53,466 bases of DNA from Phycisphaerae bacterium (GCA_030615025.1 JAUXAB010000018.1:1-53466); one strand, 5' to 3'. Numbered from the stretch's first letter, positions 19,297 through 29,548 are shown. Translations and numbers: made by a program. Notes: generated by a model not told the origin, from the sequence alone.

Positions 19297-20022
19297 TTAG
19301 AATATTGTTATTCTTTCTCCAACCCTTACGTTTAATTTGTCGTTAGCATTTCCGTTTTTTAAGCTAATCTCCAAGGTATTGTTTGAGCCCTCGATCAAGA
19401 ATACTTCGCCCTCTTTGCCTGAGTAATAATTGGGATAGTAATTCATCAAATATTCCTTGCCGGTTATCTGTACAGAATATTTATCCTTATCCTGCTTTGC
19501 GAGGTTAGTTATGATATTTCCGAATCTATCAATTCTGACAACTATTCCTTCTCTTTGATTTTGATAAAGTTCCAACCTCTCTATCTCTTTTATTTTTTCA
19601 CCTACGTCATTGAAATTACCCAGGTCAATATTTGCAGCTGCTTCTGCGAAAACATCTCTGCCGTGAAATGTGCGGCTTGCATCTGCGGGAATGGGAATTT
19701 GCCTTATGTCAATTACTTTCTGCTCTTTTAACGTTTCCCAAAGCAAGCCGTTATCCGGGGCAACAAAATAGAAGTTTTCTGTTTTCACCGCCAGTGCTTT
19801 TCTTTCCGTACCCACGCCAGGGTCAACTACGCAACAAAACGCTGCGCCTTCCGGGAAGTATTTGTAATTGTTCCTGAGAATCCACGAAGCTTCGATGATA
19901 TTTTGAGGCGAGATGTCGTGACATAAATCGACTATTTTTGTGTCGCAGGCGATGCTGTATATCACTGCTTTCATCACCCCTACATATTCGCTTTGGCCGA
20001 AGTCTGTCAATAAAACTATCAT
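19297..20022 (-). CDS. SAM hydroxide adenosyltransferase (DUF62 family)
   Basis: The 241-residue protein matches the SAM-dependent hydroxide adenosyltransferase/fluorinase fold. MIVLLTDFGQSEYVGVMK is the N-terminal signature with the SAM-binding Asp, CCVVDPGVGTERKAL and APDNGLLW follow, and TFHGRDVFAEAAA holds the Arg-Asp-x-x residues of the hydrolase side. Characterised members turn SAM plus water into adenosine plus methionine. Their cellular purpose is unclear. It is convergent with the aminotransferase (29-base gap) and stands alone. No halogenase-specific features were recognised. Confidence 0.9.
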   Translation of the reverse strand: MIVLLTDFGQSEYVGVMKAVIYSIACDTKIVDLCHDISPQNIIEASWILRNNYKYFPEGAAFCCVVDPGVGTERKALAVKTENFYFVAPDNGLLWETLKEQKVIDIRQIPIPADASRTFHGRDVFAEAAANIDLGNFNDVGEKIKEIERLELYQNQREGIVVRIDRFGNIITNLAKQDKDKYSVQITGKEYLMNYYPNYYSGKEGEVFLIEGSNNTLEISLKNGNANDKLNVRVGERITIF

Positions 20023-20039
20023 AACAAGCTCGACAAAGA

Positions 20040-21527
20040 TTAGCTGCTGTAGCTCAGGTCGCCTCCTTTGATGCGTCGCAGCTTCTTGAATCGCTTCGGG
20101 CGTTTGAATTTGGGTACCTGAGCGACGGTCTTATCGTACAGGGCTTTAAGGCGTTTCACAACATCAGGATGCTGCTTGCTGAGGTCGCGCTGCTCTGCGG
20201 GGTCGGCCTCAATGTCGAACAGCATCATGTCCTTCGGCCCGTCGCCGCCGATGATGCCCGGATAAGCACTGGGTCGGGCCTGTTCGTATGGAGCGATAAT
20301 CGTAACGCCGTCGGGTCCGCGAGGGTCGACCCAGTCGTCGCCACGTTTTGGCGGTCGGCCCGGTGAGCGGACGTGCAGTTTCCATTTGCCACTGCGGACG
20401 GTCACCAGGTTTGGTCCCTGCATTGCGAAAAGTGCTTCGTGGGGACTCTTGGCACGGGCAGAGGTCAATAGCGGCCAGATGTCTTTGCCATCTATAACGC
20501 GGTTTCGTGGCACGTTGACGCCTGCTATTTTAAGGACGGTTGGGAAGACGTCGATTGTTCCGGCTGGTGAATCATTGACGAGACCAGCGGGGATTTTGCC
20601 CGTCCAACGGGCAATCATTGGCACGCGGAGGCCGCCTTCCCAGGTTTTTCCTTTCATGCCGCGCAGGCCGCCCGTACTACCGCCATACCATGGTCCGTTG
20701 TCTGAGCAGAATAGCACCAATGTATTATTGTCGAGTCGAAGCTGTTTGAGCTTGTCCAGGATTTGGCCAACCGACCAATCCAGCTCGCGGATGACATCGG
20801 CGTAGAGGTCGTCGGGTGTGTCCGGGGTGTAGAAGTCTTCGGAGGCGGCAAGCGGTTTGTGGGGCATTGCGTGTGGCAGGTAGAGGAAGAAGGGGCGATT
20901 GCGTTTGGCACAGCGCTCGATGAAGTCAAGTGCCCGCTGCGTATAGCGCCTGGTCAAGGTCGCCTGTATGACGGGGTACTCGACGACTTTCTCGTTTTCG
21001 ACGAGCTGCACCGGCCGCATGTCGTTTGAGTAGAGGATACCATAGTATTCATCGAAGCCCTGTCGGCGGGGTAGGTATTGAAGTGTGTGGCCGAGGTGCC
21101 ACTTACCGACGCAGATGCTGGAGTAGCCGGCTTCTTTAAGCGCTTCGGCAATGGTAATCTCGGAGTGGGGCAAAGCTACATCATTTATGCCGGCGTCGGG
21201 AGCAGGGTTAAACACAACGCCGGTTCGGAAGGGGTATCGGCCGGTTAGAATCGTTGCCCGCGACGGGGCGCAATAAGGGGTGGGAACATAGAAGTTTGTC
21301 AGCTTTGCACCCTCGGCGGCCATGCGGTCGAGATTTGGTGTCTCGAAAGGTGACTTTTTCAGGCCAAAACCGGAGATGTCTCCGTAGCCTAAGTCGTCGG
21401 CGAAGATGAGGATAAAGTTCGGCTTTTTGTTAGTGCTACATCTGCCTGCTGAGTTGGGCAGCATTACGGCAGCAATACTGGCACCCACTAATCCCAGAAA
21501 ATCACGGCGACTCAGATTTCTGTCCAT
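20040..21527 (-). CDS. exported type I sulfatase
   Basis: The 495-residue protein begins with a twin-arginine signal (LSRRDFLGLVGASIAAVML). The catalytic motif YCAPSRATILTGR carries the Cys that is converted to formylglycine. Metal ligands are in FADDLGYGD and FCSDNGPWYGG. It hydrolyses sulfate esters, most likely from polysaccharides outside the cytoplasm, but the substrate class cannot be read. The maturase is not in the window. It is divergent from a Tat-exported Gfo/Idh/MocA protein, with a 268-base shared upstream region. Confidence 0.93.
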   Translation of the reverse strand: MDRNLSRRDFLGLVGASIAAVMLPNSAGRCSTNKKPNFILIFADDLGYGDISGFGLKKSPFETPNLDRMAAEGAKLTNFYVPTPYCAPSRATILTGRYPFRTGVVFNPAPDAGINDVALPHSEITIAEALKEAGYSSICVGKWHLGHTLQYLPRRQGFDEYYGILYSNDMRPVQLVENEKVVEYPVIQATLTRRYTQRALDFIERCAKRNRPFFLYLPHAMPHKPLAASEDFYTPDTPDDLYADVIRELDWSVGQILDKLKQLRLDNNTLVLFCSDNGPWYGGSTGGLRGMKGKTWEGGLRVPMIARWTGKIPAGLVNDSPAGTIDVFPTVLKIAGVNVPRNRVIDGKDIWPLLTSARAKSPHEALFAMQGPNLVTVRSGKWKLHVRSPGRPPKRGDDWVDPRGPDGVTIIAPYEQARPSAYPGIIGGDGPKDMMLFDIEADPAEQRDLSKQHPDVVKRLKALYDKTVAQVPKFKRPKRFKKLRRIKGGDLSYSS

Positions 21528-21670
21528 GACTCACCCACTTTCCCACTTTTGTAAGTTTTTTTGCAAAATAACTGAGATTTTCCCTATAAAACCAGCTGCA
21601 GCTACGCTGCTGAACATTTCGTTAATATAATACCATGGCACTGAGGGCAATCCAAAAGACAAAAAGAGTG

Positions 21671-21699
21671 TTGACAGGCTCGGTTTTTTTTGGTAGATT
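21671..21699 (+). promoter_or_regulatory. sigma-70-type promoter for the Gfo/Idh/MocA gene
   Basis: TTGACA (21671-21676) and TAGATT (21694-21699) are separated by 17 bases. The start codon lies about 97 bases downstream. This is a sequence match only. Confidence 0.5.
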
Positions 21700-21795
21700 T
21701 ACAAAACGAAGTGTTTTTGGGAGTTAAATTGTTTATGGAAAAGAAGATATAGCTATTGGCTGTTATGGTGTGCAGGGTCGAAAGGAGAGCATGTT

Positions 21796-23034
21796 ATGCA
21801 AAAAAGTAAACGAGTAACACGTCGTCAGTTCCTGAAAAGCTCGCTTGGTGCGGCTGCGGCTTTCACGATAGTGCCGAGGCATGTCTTAGGTGGTCCGGGC
21901 CAGACGCCGCCCAGCGAGACGTTTGGCGGCGCTCTGATTGGCTGCGGTGGCCGGGGCAATGGGACATTCAACGGGCTCGGACCAAACGTCGAAAAGCTCG
22001 CCATATGCGACGTGAAGTTTGTCAAGCATGCGGACAACAAGAAGGTCTACAAGGACTTTCGCCGGGTGTTGGAGCGCAAGGACATCGACGTGGTCGCAAT
22101 TGCCACGCCGCCACACTGGCACGCGCTGATTTCAATCGCAGCGATGGAGGCCGGGAAGGACGTTCTGTGCGAAAAACCAATGACGAGGTTCATCGCGGAA
22201 GGCCGTGCGGTTGCCGAGGCGGAGAAACGGTACAACCGTATCTTCCAGGTCGGCACTTACGGCCGGTTCGGAAGGAGTCAAAACCAGGGAGATATCCTGA
22301 CCCATAAGATTATGAAGAGCGGCCTGCTCAAACCGTGCAAGGCGGTCCATATCAAGCCGGGCGGACTGAAGGTCCGAGAGTGGAGCGGGATTGTCAATGC
22401 CAAGCCCCAGCCCATACCTGAGAGTCTCGACTGGGACATGTACTGTGGACCGTCGCCGCTGAGGCCGTATCACCCACACCGTTTCGGCGGAACCCACCGC
22501 GGATACTGGGATTACGAAGGGGGCGGTTTGACCGACATGGGCCAGCACCATTTCGATCCTGTCCAGTGGACCTTCGCCAAGGACGATACGAGCCCGGTGG
22601 AAATCGAAGCTTTCGCACCGCCGGCGCATCCGGAGGCCTGCGGAATGTGGGGCTGGGTCGAGCTGAAATATGCCGACGGGTTGACGTTTGTTATGGACAG
22701 CCACGAGTGGCCTGTAGATAAAAAGCCTTCTTATAACCGAAAAGAGTCCAGAGGAGTCAGCTTGAGCGATTTGAGCGAGGAGGACCAAAAGAAGATTAAA
22801 GAAATGCCCGATCCCGAACCGTTAGTGGGATTTCCCGAAGCGATTCGCACGCGGAAACAGGCTGGCGGCCACGCTGCTGCGGCGCATCGGTGCGTAACCC
22901 TGATGCACCTGGCCAACATCGCCATCCGCACCGGACGAAAGATCCGTTACGACCCGGTCAAGGAACAAATCATCGGCGACGAAGAAGCCAACCGGCTGGT
23001 CAACATACCGATGCGGGCCCCGTGGCATTTATAA
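21796..23034 (+). CDS. Tat-exported Gfo/Idh/MocA family oxidoreductase
   Basis: The 412-residue protein starts with a twin-arginine signal (TRRQFLKSSLGAAAAF), then the Rossmann motif ALIGCGGRGNG and the EKP motif in CEKPMTRF. A large C-terminal domain with GGTHRGYWDYEGGGLTDMG follows, as is typical of the many secreted members in Planctomycetota. Family members oxidise or reduce sugars, or act as glycoside hydrolases through NAD. Tat export fits folding with the cofactor in the cytoplasm. It is divergent from the sulfatase and immediately upstream of a HEAT-repeat gene, so a shared role in breaking down a polysaccharide is plausible but unproven. Confidence 0.9.
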   Translation: MQKSKRVTRRQFLKSSLGAAAAFTIVPRHVLGGPGQTPPSETFGGALIGCGGRGNGTFNGLGPNVEKLAICDVKFVKHADNKKVYKDFRRVLERKDIDVVAIATPPHWHALISIAAMEAGKDVLCEKPMTRFIAEGRAVAEAEKRYNRIFQVGTYGRFGRSQNQGDILTHKIMKSGLLKPCKAVHIKPGGLKVREWSGIVNAKPQPIPESLDWDMYCGPSPLRPYHPHRFGGTHRGYWDYEGGGLTDMGQHHFDPVQWTFAKDDTSPVEIEAFAPPAHPEACGMWGWVELKYADGLTFVMDSHEWPVDKKPSYNRKESRGVSLSDLSEEDQKKIKEMPDPEPLVGFPEAIRTRKQAGGHAAAAHRCVTLMHLANIAIRTGRKIRYDPVKEQIIGDEEANRLVNIPMRAPWHL

Positions 23035-23074
23035 GAATTTCAATCAGACTTTTGTAACAGAAAGGACTGTAATC

Positions 23075-23920
23075 ATGAACGAACAAACATCGGCCCTTGT
23101 CGCACTTGTCAATAAAATGCCCGACCCAGATCAGCGTGGTATGTACTGTGCCGACATTGACAAAGAGAAGATCGAGGGTGCTATCGCGAAGATCCTTAAA
23201 GGCGGCCGTGACAATATAATCGGCGTTATCGACATGCTCGTCGAACCGGGTAAGGGTGACGACGTGAAAGCCCACTATGCGCTGCATTGCCTGGCGCTGC
23301 ACGTCTGCAAGCTCAAGGGCGAGAGGCGTCGCCGGAGATTTGCCAGGAGCCTGGCCTCTCAAACCGGCGGCGACCGTCCGAAAGAGGTACAAAAGTACCT
23401 CGTCCGCGAGCTGCAGATAGCCGGCGGCAGAGAGGTCGTCGAAGAACTCGGCGAACTGCTGGTTGACGAGGAGCTGTGCGAGCCCGCTGCCCAGGCACTG
23501 GCTGCCATCGGCGACGGCGCCGCTGAGCAGCTTCGCAGGGCGTTGCGCAGGGCCAGGGGCAAGCGTCGGCTGACCATCGTGCAGAATCTCGGTGTGGTCC
23601 GCGACGCGAAGTCGGTCGGCGCATTGAAGAGGGCAGTCAGTGACGAAGACGGGGAAGTCCGCATCGCAGCCGCCTGGGCGCTGGCCAATATCGGTGACGC
23701 CGGCTCGGCAGACTTGCTGCTGAGGGCGGCGGAGAAGGCGGACGGCTGGGAAAGGATCCAAGCCACGAAGGCCTGTCTGCTGCTTGCTGAGAAGCTTCGT
23801 GCGGCCGGGAAAAAGAGCGAGGCGGTGAGGATATACAGACACCTGCGCGATACGCGGACAGACCCGGCTGAACGCTACGTATGCGATGCGGCCAAGATTG
23901 GGTTAGCTGCCGCCGATTGA
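23075..23920 (+). CDS. HEAT-repeat protein
   Basis: This 281-residue, alpha-helical, charged protein has repeating helix pairs of the HEAT/PBS-lyase type. The clearest are around CEPAAQALAAIGDGAAEQL, SVGALKRAVSDEDGEVRIA and AAWALANIGDAGSADLLLRA. It has no signal peptide and no catalytic motif. HEAT solenoids bind other proteins. Only 40 bases separate it from the upstream oxidoreductase, and AAAGGA precedes its ATG, so the two are likely co-transcribed. What it scaffolds is unknown. Confidence 0.82.
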   Translation: MNEQTSALVALVNKMPDPDQRGMYCADIDKEKIEGAIAKILKGGRDNIIGVIDMLVEPGKGDDVKAHYALHCLALHVCKLKGERRRRRFARSLASQTGGDRPKEVQKYLVRELQIAGGREVVEELGELLVDEELCEPAAQALAAIGDGAAEQLRRALRRARGKRRLTIVQNLGVVRDAKSVGALKRAVSDEDGEVRIAAAWALANIGDAGSADLLLRAAEKADGWERIQATKACLLLAEKLRAAGKKSEAVRIYRHLRDTRTDPAERYVCDAAKIGLAAAD

Positions 23921-25266
23921 AAATAGACGGTCGGCGCGAAACAGTTTGTGTCCTGCGCGAGGAAAGCAGTCGGGCTTACCCGGTTTGCCTACGACTGTTT
24001 AATACACTTATGAAATGTCTCGCAACAGATGCGCAAGCTGCTGCGAAGCTTTTGTCGTAGCCAGCATTTTCCAACGAATGCTGAATTAGACCACGCACGC
24101 GCCTGGATTGACTGCCAATTTGGAAGGATTGGCACGTTTGAAAGTGTTTTCTGACCCCGGGCCTGGAGTGACATGTCTGCCCCCCCAGGCAGGGCTATCT
24201 TCAAGCAGGGTCGAAGAACAAATTGCATTTCCAAGCTCTCTGACGTTATCTACATGCTATGAACTTATAGGAAGCTGTGAGCGTATAGTTTTTGACTCAA
24301 ACCGGCTGATTCTTGACATTTTTGCACTCGTTGTGAGGCGAAGCCAAAGGAACCGGCCTTATCAGAGAATAATCCATAGCGGCGTCTTAGGGATTTGCGC
24401 CTTAAGCAGATTCCGCCCAGGTTTGCGACCGGCGACCTGGGCCTGCTCAGGAACACAAACTGTCTTATGTTACTGTTGATAAAATACTTATGGTTGCTGC
24501 TGCGACCACGAGGTCAGTTTGAGTTTTAACGCAAAATTGGCTGTCAGAGTCTGTCAGAGGCGTGTCTTTACTAAAGCTATGTCCTTTATTTGCCGATACT
24601 TATGACAGGGGAGGAGACAGAAGAAGCTTCCGGCAGGAAGTTAGATATCGATAGATACGCTTTTTCCAGGCGTATAGCGCTTAGGCTGTGTTTATTTTTG
24701 GCGCAGCCGACGGGGACGGAGTCTGGCGAAATTAATTATCGACGATTGATTAATCGCTATTATTCTTACCAAAGTTAAAGGAGATGCTTTTGTTATGCGG
24801 CGCCCCTTGTCGAGGCGGTTATCAGCTTGATGAATTGCGAGCAGGCAGTAGAGAGGGTATATAACATCGTCATCAGCGGGATACGATTCTGACCTTTTTG
24901 GAGTAGACTAACTATGGTAAACAACATAGACTTGAAGAATGTTTGGCTCCGTTGCATCTTGGGCGATACAGCGACCAATTGGAGCCTCCGAAGTCTATTT
25001 GCCTGGATATAAATCTCGATCTAATGGTTCGCCTTGCACATGTTTTAGCTTAGCTAACTCCCGATGTTAGAGCCACAGGTTAGTGCGCACTATTTGTGGA
25101 GTAATATTAGTTCAGATAACGATTTTCGCTACCTTTATGGCCTAATTTGATCCTTTTGGAAAGCGAAGTACGAAAGCACGAGAAGTACTCTGGATTGGTT
25201 TCGTTAATGCCAGTCACAGGCTTTATCACTTGATCTTTTGGATTTTATTGGGCCTGACTTTCTGGG
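23921..25266. other. non-coding zone at the edge of the polysaccharide locus
   Basis: No gene is supported here. The longest frames (24108-24479 and 24590-24778) lack ribosome binding sites and recognisable protein sequence. The one identifiable element is a 93-base decayed fragment of the nucleotide-sugar epimerase gene at 24777. The rest may be the remains of decayed genes at a breakpoint of the variable locus. Confidence 0.55.
24777..24869 (+). pseudogene. fragment of nucleotide-sugar epimerase gene
   Basis: These 93 bases align without gaps to 13931-14023 of the intact epimerase gene: 80 identities by hand count (86%), with an identical 21-base opening. Substitutions have put it out of coding use. 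Similarity stops sharply on both sides. Confidence 0.75.
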
Positions 25267-25278
25267 GTGTCACCAAGA

Positions 25279-26697
25279 ATGATTGTAAAAACACACTTTT
25301 CTGCCGAACAAGAACTTAGTGAGGTGTCAGAACCCGGCAATCTTACAAATGGCCAAAGGTTAGTAAATCCTATACTGTCGTTCCTCTACCTGCTCTGCTT
25401 TTACGTGTCACTTGCGTTTCCATGGAACACGAAATCAGATGCAATTTTTGGGGTGAAAATCGGAGGATACGTGCTTGAGCCCCAGCTGCTGCTAATCTTG
25501 GGCCTTCTTTTGCCGCTTTACTTCCTATTGCGGCCCAGGTTCCAAAGTCCCGCACTTCGGCGAATCCTGACCATCTGCTGGGTTATCACTATTGTCGGTG
25601 GGCTGTTTTTTGTGGCTAGCGTCTTTTTGAGGGAAAGTAAGTACGGAGGCAAAGCGTATTCCATTGTCATGCCGATGATAGATGTCAAGACCTGGTTTTT
25701 GTTGTGGATGATGCCTATGACGGCACTATATATATACGACCGGGGGTTTGAACGCTGGCTCCTTCACTTCCTTATTGCTACCGCCTGCTATTGCGCACTA
25801 GTGCTCGTGATTCGCGCCACACCGTACGATTGGGGTGCGAAATTCATAGTGACCGGCGAATGGGAGGTAGAGGGCTTCGGCATTCTTGGTCGAATCACAA
25901 TGCGGAACGACCGCCTCCTGATTCTTGCTATCCCGTTAGCGGTGGCCTGGATTCTGGACAGAGGATTTTCCCCGTTCGCAATCATCTGCCTTTGTCTGTA
26001 CCTTGTGCAAATGACAAATTCACAAGGCCGAACACATATGGCCTTTATTGCTATAATCACCGTAATTATCCTCATCCGCAACAGACGTTTGGGACGCAGT
26101 GCTATGATCCTGGCGATTGCTGTATTTGTCGTCTCCTTTACCTTCTTGACAATACCAGAACTGCAAAAGTATGGCTTGACAGTCCGTCTGTCAAATCTTA
26201 TTGAACAGACCAGGGCATATCTGATTATGCTGCACACAAGCAATATGATAGCCTTAGAAGAGATAAGAGACAGCTTCTTCAAAATACTGTTCGGGGCTGG
26301 CTTTGGCACAACGTTAGATTTGTACGGTGGAGCCGATACCCCAATTCTTTACTTTGTCGACAACTTGTGGGTGACTCTATTATTCAAAATCGGCATTATT
26401 GGTGCCAGCACTGTTGGGGGAATGATTATTTACCTTTGCTGGAGCACGGCGCGAGGACGGGCAGTTTCAAATATCGATAGAACTTTCAAACTATGGGCAT
26501 TTTTCATGCCGTTTTTATGTCTTCGATCAAGTTTTCTTCTCTGGAGCACGGTCTCCGGCGTAATTTGGTCCACTTTGGCTGCAGGCGTCGTGCTGGCAGA
26601 GGAACGACGGTTTGCAAATACGGATCAGCTCATTGACACTGGTGAATATGTTGCTGGTGAGCCTATACCCAATCGGGAAGACCAGACCTCAGGTTAG
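25279..26697 (+). CDS. O-antigen polymerase/ligase-like membrane protein
   Basis: This polytopic protein of about 472 residues (ATG 25279; an in-frame GTG is at 25267) has ten or more hydrophobic helices. A large hydrophilic stretch before the last helices (about 320-375) holds AEEIRDSFFKILFGAGFG-like sequence. The pattern, including the GAGFGT stretch near the periplasmic loop end, is typical of Wzy/WaaL proteins that join lipid-linked oligosaccharide units. Sequence conservation in this family is weak, so the call rests on topology and on being directly before a flippase. It is the first gene of the polysaccharide locus on the plus strand. Confidence 0.75.
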   Translation: MIVKTHFSAEQELSEVSEPGNLTNGQRLVNPILSFLYLLCFYVSLAFPWNTKSDAIFGVKIGGYVLEPQLLLILGLLLPLYFLLRPRFQSPALRRILTICWVITIVGGLFFVASVFLRESKYGGKAYSIVMPMIDVKTWFLLWMMPMTALYIYDRGFERWLLHFLIATACYCALVLVIRATPYDWGAKFIVTGEWEVEGFGILGRITMRNDRLLILAIPLAVAWILDRGFSPFAIICLCLYLVQMTNSQGRTHMAFIAIITVIILIRNRRLGRSAMILAIAVFVVSFTFLTIPELQKYGLTVRLSNLIEQTRAYLIMLHTSNMIALEEIRDSFFKILFGAGFGTTLDLYGGADTPILYFVDNLWVTLLFKIGIIGASTVGGMIIYLCWSTARGRAVSNIDRTFKLWAFFMPFLCLRSSFLLWSTVSGVIWSTLAAGVVLAEERRFANTDQLIDTGEYVAGEPIPNREDQTSG

Positions 26698-26733
26698 GTC
26701 TTTGGCGGATTTCGGCGCAAAGACGGCCAACTT

Positions 26734-28218
26734 ATGAAGCTAATCACGTTCGTACAGGAGAAATTAACAGAGCAGTTGCCTGCCAACTCCTTACGAAGAA
26801 GGTTTGTCAAGGGAGCGCTTTGGTCGGTTGCCGCAGCAGTGGTAAGCCAAGGGATGCGCTTCCTATCGTTCGTGATAGTTGCGCGGATCCTCGGCAGGAT
26901 CGTTTTCGGCGAGCTGGGGATGATTCAACATACAGTAAGTATGTTTGGTGTTTTTGCCGGCTTGGGACTGGGACTTACAGCTACCAAACATGTGGCGGAA
27001 TTCCGCTCCGTCGATCCCGCTCGTGCCGGTCGAATAATCGCCTTATCATCTGTTGTAGCTTTAATCTCCGGTGGATTGGTGAGTATCGCCGTATTTATGG
27101 CATCACCATATCTTGCGCAACACGTCATCAATGCGCCCAATTTAAGGATGGAACTGTGGATAGGATGTGGATTACTATTTTTCAATACCCTTATCGGGGC
27201 ACAAGTCGGCTGTCTTGCCGGCTTCGAAGCTTTTAAGACGATCGCGCGTGTGGGCCTATTTTATGGTCTGCTAAACCTGTTGTTGGTTGTTCTGGGAGTT
27301 CATTTCTGGGGCCTGTCAGGAGCTATTACCGGCATGGTTTGTGCCATGGCCGGAAGCTGCACCGCCCATCATTTTGCTCTGCGCAAAGAGGCAAAGAAAG
27401 CAGGTATCGCTATCTCCTATCGGGGCATCCGGTCTGAAATGCCGGTCTTGTGGGGATTTTCACTGCCCGCTTTTCTGAGTAATGCAATGGTAGGCCCAGT
27501 GGTGTGGGGGGCAAATGCACTGTTGAGCAACGAAGTCGATGGCTACGACGAATTAGGAATATTCATCGCGGCAACACAGGTGCAAATGGCTCTCAAGCTT
27601 GCCGGTTCGAAAGTTGGAGCTGCTTTGCTACCAATACTGGCTTCACGCGACGCCAAGAAGAGCGTTACATTTAATCGTGCAAACATCCTGATATCCTGGC
27701 TGATTGGGGTAACTGTGGCTGTACCACTCATATGCTTTTCAGAAGTCATGGGTCTTGTTTTTGGGTCGCAGTATGCTGATGTAACCGCGCGTAGGACTTT
27801 TGTTCTGGCAATGTTCTATGCATGCATCATGCTGTACAAGCAAGGATTAGGGAGAGTTCTTGTAGCCAACAGCCTTCTATGGTGGAGCTGCCTGAGCAAT
27901 GGTATGTGGGCAGTAGTCCTTTTAGGAAGTGCCTGGTTCTTAAAGGGATTTGGGGCAGTCGGACTGGCGGGTGCGTTTATGATAGCCTACACATTAAATA
28001 CAATCTGCTTCGTTCCTTTGTACACTTCGCGTCGTTTGGCCCCAAGGGGCACCTTGATATCTCCTGAAGCTATAATTATTTGGCTTGTAATAGCGGCCTT
28101 GGCATGTCTTTCATTTTTTCAGTTTCCCTTATTTGTTCGCGCTGCTGCTTTTATTGTATCTACCGTACCTTTATGCATAGCATTTCGTCGTCTGTTTTTT
28201 GGCCTCAGAGAAGGATAA
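26734..28218 (+). CDS. polysaccharide flippase (Wzx/MATE-like)
   Basis: The 494-residue protein has about twelve to fourteen membrane helices. It starts with the amphipathic RRRFVKGALWSVAAAVVSQGM and the VIVARILGRIVFGELG segment typical of polysaccharide exporters in the MOP superfamily. It would flip undecaprenyl-linked repeat units to the outer leaflet for the neighbouring polymerase. It lies 36 bases after the Wzy-like gene, consistent with one operon. Confidence 0.88.
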   Translation: MKLITFVQEKLTEQLPANSLRRRFVKGALWSVAAAVVSQGMRFLSFVIVARILGRIVFGELGMIQHTVSMFGVFAGLGLGLTATKHVAEFRSVDPARAGRIIALSSVVALISGGLVSIAVFMASPYLAQHVINAPNLRMELWIGCGLLFFNTLIGAQVGCLAGFEAFKTIARVGLFYGLLNLLLVVLGVHFWGLSGAITGMVCAMAGSCTAHHFALRKEAKKAGIAISYRGIRSEMPVLWGFSLPAFLSNAMVGPVVWGANALLSNEVDGYDELGIFIAATQVQMALKLAGSKVGAALLPILASRDAKKSVTFNRANILISWLIGVTVAVPLICFSEVMGLVFGSQYADVTARRTFVLAMFYACIMLYKQGLGRVLVANSLLWWSCLSNGMWAVVLLGSAWFLKGFGAVGLAGAFMIAYTLNTICFVPLYTSRRLAPRGTLISPEAIIIWLVIAALACLSFFQFPLFVRAAAFIVSTVPLCIAFRRLFFGLREG

Positions 28219-28367
28219 ACGGCGGTCATTAGTGTAGAAGAAACCAGGCTGGCTGGTCCAGAAGATACCCATTCTGTAAGCTGCTGAGGTATTTAGAACA
28301 GCCATCAAAATGCAGCCTTTGGATATGCCTGCCCCGCTGTTTTCGTACAAAGAAAGGACATAAAACT

Positions 28368-29501
28368 GTGCTTGTACGCACAAGCGTTTTGGTTGTGGGC
28401 GCCTATGGCGTAGGAAATCTTGGGGACGACGCTCTGCTTATCTCTGTCCTGAAAGTGATAAGACAAGTTGTCGGCGACAACGAGATTTGTGTGCTGATTC
28501 TCAGACCAGGATCCTATCTCGGCCAATGGTACCCTGATATCCGATTTATTCCACTCCAAAGCGGACACCGAATCTGTGGAAAAGTTCTGATATATGGTGG
28601 AGGCACGCAATTCTACTCATTTAGAGACAGCACTCCGACAAAGGCCGGTAGAATACTACGCGCCTCCCGTTACCTTGTACATCCCTTAAAGTTGTGGAGA
28701 CGATTGCATCACTGCACGTTCGATTTCGAGCATGCGATTGGCGTAAGTATAGGAATTGGCCCGTTAGTGCCAGGCTCTTTCCCCCAAAAACAGGCAGACA
28801 AGAAGCTTAAATCCTGTGACTGGATTTCGGTCCGGGACTCTGTTAGCGTTCAGTATTGCAGAAACCTCGGTATAGATAATGTTCACCAATACCCGGACCT
28901 TTGCTTTGCGAGAACATTGTGGGATGAGGCTCCAATACGAGGGCCACGAACGGGCGAGATGAACCGAGTAGGAGTAGTCGTACGCGACTGGCCTCATACC
29001 CGTGAAGGGCAATCCTATTTCGGAAAGGTCAAAGAAGCGGTACGAAAATTAAGGCGTGAAGAAATTGAGATTCGCTATATTTCCTTTGCTCCACAAGCCG
29101 ACCCTCAAACGCTATCAGACCTAAACAGCAGTGCAGAAGACATCCTGCAATGGGACCCCAGCCAACAAACATTAAGAACATTTATAGAAGAGCTGGTCAG
29201 CTTTGACCTGTTAATTTCCGCCCGCGCCCATGGCGTCATCATGGGCACGGCCTTGGGAATCCCATCAATAGCTATCGAGGTGGAACCAAAACTGCGGCTT
29301 ATTTGCGATAAGCTGACAAGCGGGACCAGGATTTGGTCTCCGCCTTTCGACCCGGATGAACTTGTCCAGACAGTGATGTCCATGAGGGACAACTGGCAAG
29401 AACACTGTTATTGCGTGTTCTCGGAAGGATCGGTTTGCGCATCGGAGGCCATAACCAGCACGGAGGCATTGAATACATATTTAAAACAAGTACTGTTTTA
29501 G
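28368..29501 (+). CDS. polysaccharide pyruvyl transferase family protein
   Basis: This 377-residue protein has the family's N-terminal VVGAYGVGNLGDDALLISVL and the C-terminal LISARAHGVIMGTALGIPSIAI with the conserved His. Members (CsaB, WcaK-like) transfer pyruvate ketals from phosphoenolpyruvate to sugar units, adding negative charge to the glycan. It starts at a GTG with an AAAGGA site about 8 bases upstream. It overlaps no neighbour and sits between the flippase and wecB. Confidence 0.88.
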   Translation: MLVRTSVLVVGAYGVGNLGDDALLISVLKVIRQVVGDNEICVLILRPGSYLGQWYPDIRFIPLQSGHRICGKVLIYGGGTQFYSFRDSTPTKAGRILRASRYLVHPLKLWRRLHHCTFDFEHAIGVSIGIGPLVPGSFPQKQADKKLKSCDWISVRDSVSVQYCRNLGIDNVHQYPDLCFARTLWDEAPIRGPRTGEMNRVGVVVRDWPHTREGQSYFGKVKEAVRKLRREEIEIRYISFAPQADPQTLSDLNSSAEDILQWDPSQQTLRTFIEELVSFDLLISARAHGVIMGTALGIPSIAIEVEPKLRLICDKLTSGTRIWSPPFDPDELVQTVMSMRDNWQEHCYCVFSEGSVCASEAITSTEALNTYLKQVLF

Positions 29502-29548
29502 AAGCAGCGCAAGAAACTACGACACAATTCAACAGAGGTGGCGGACAA

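Noticed and set aside
22132..22788. Antisense frame opposite the Tat-exported Gfo/Idh/MocA gene
   Set aside because: A shadow frame in GC-biased coding DNA. The sense strand has a complete family match.
24590..24778. Possible small gene of 62 residues before the polysaccharide locus
   Set aside because: It lacks a ribosome binding site and any recognisable motif, and it runs into a decayed epimerase fragment, so it looks like part of gene debris.
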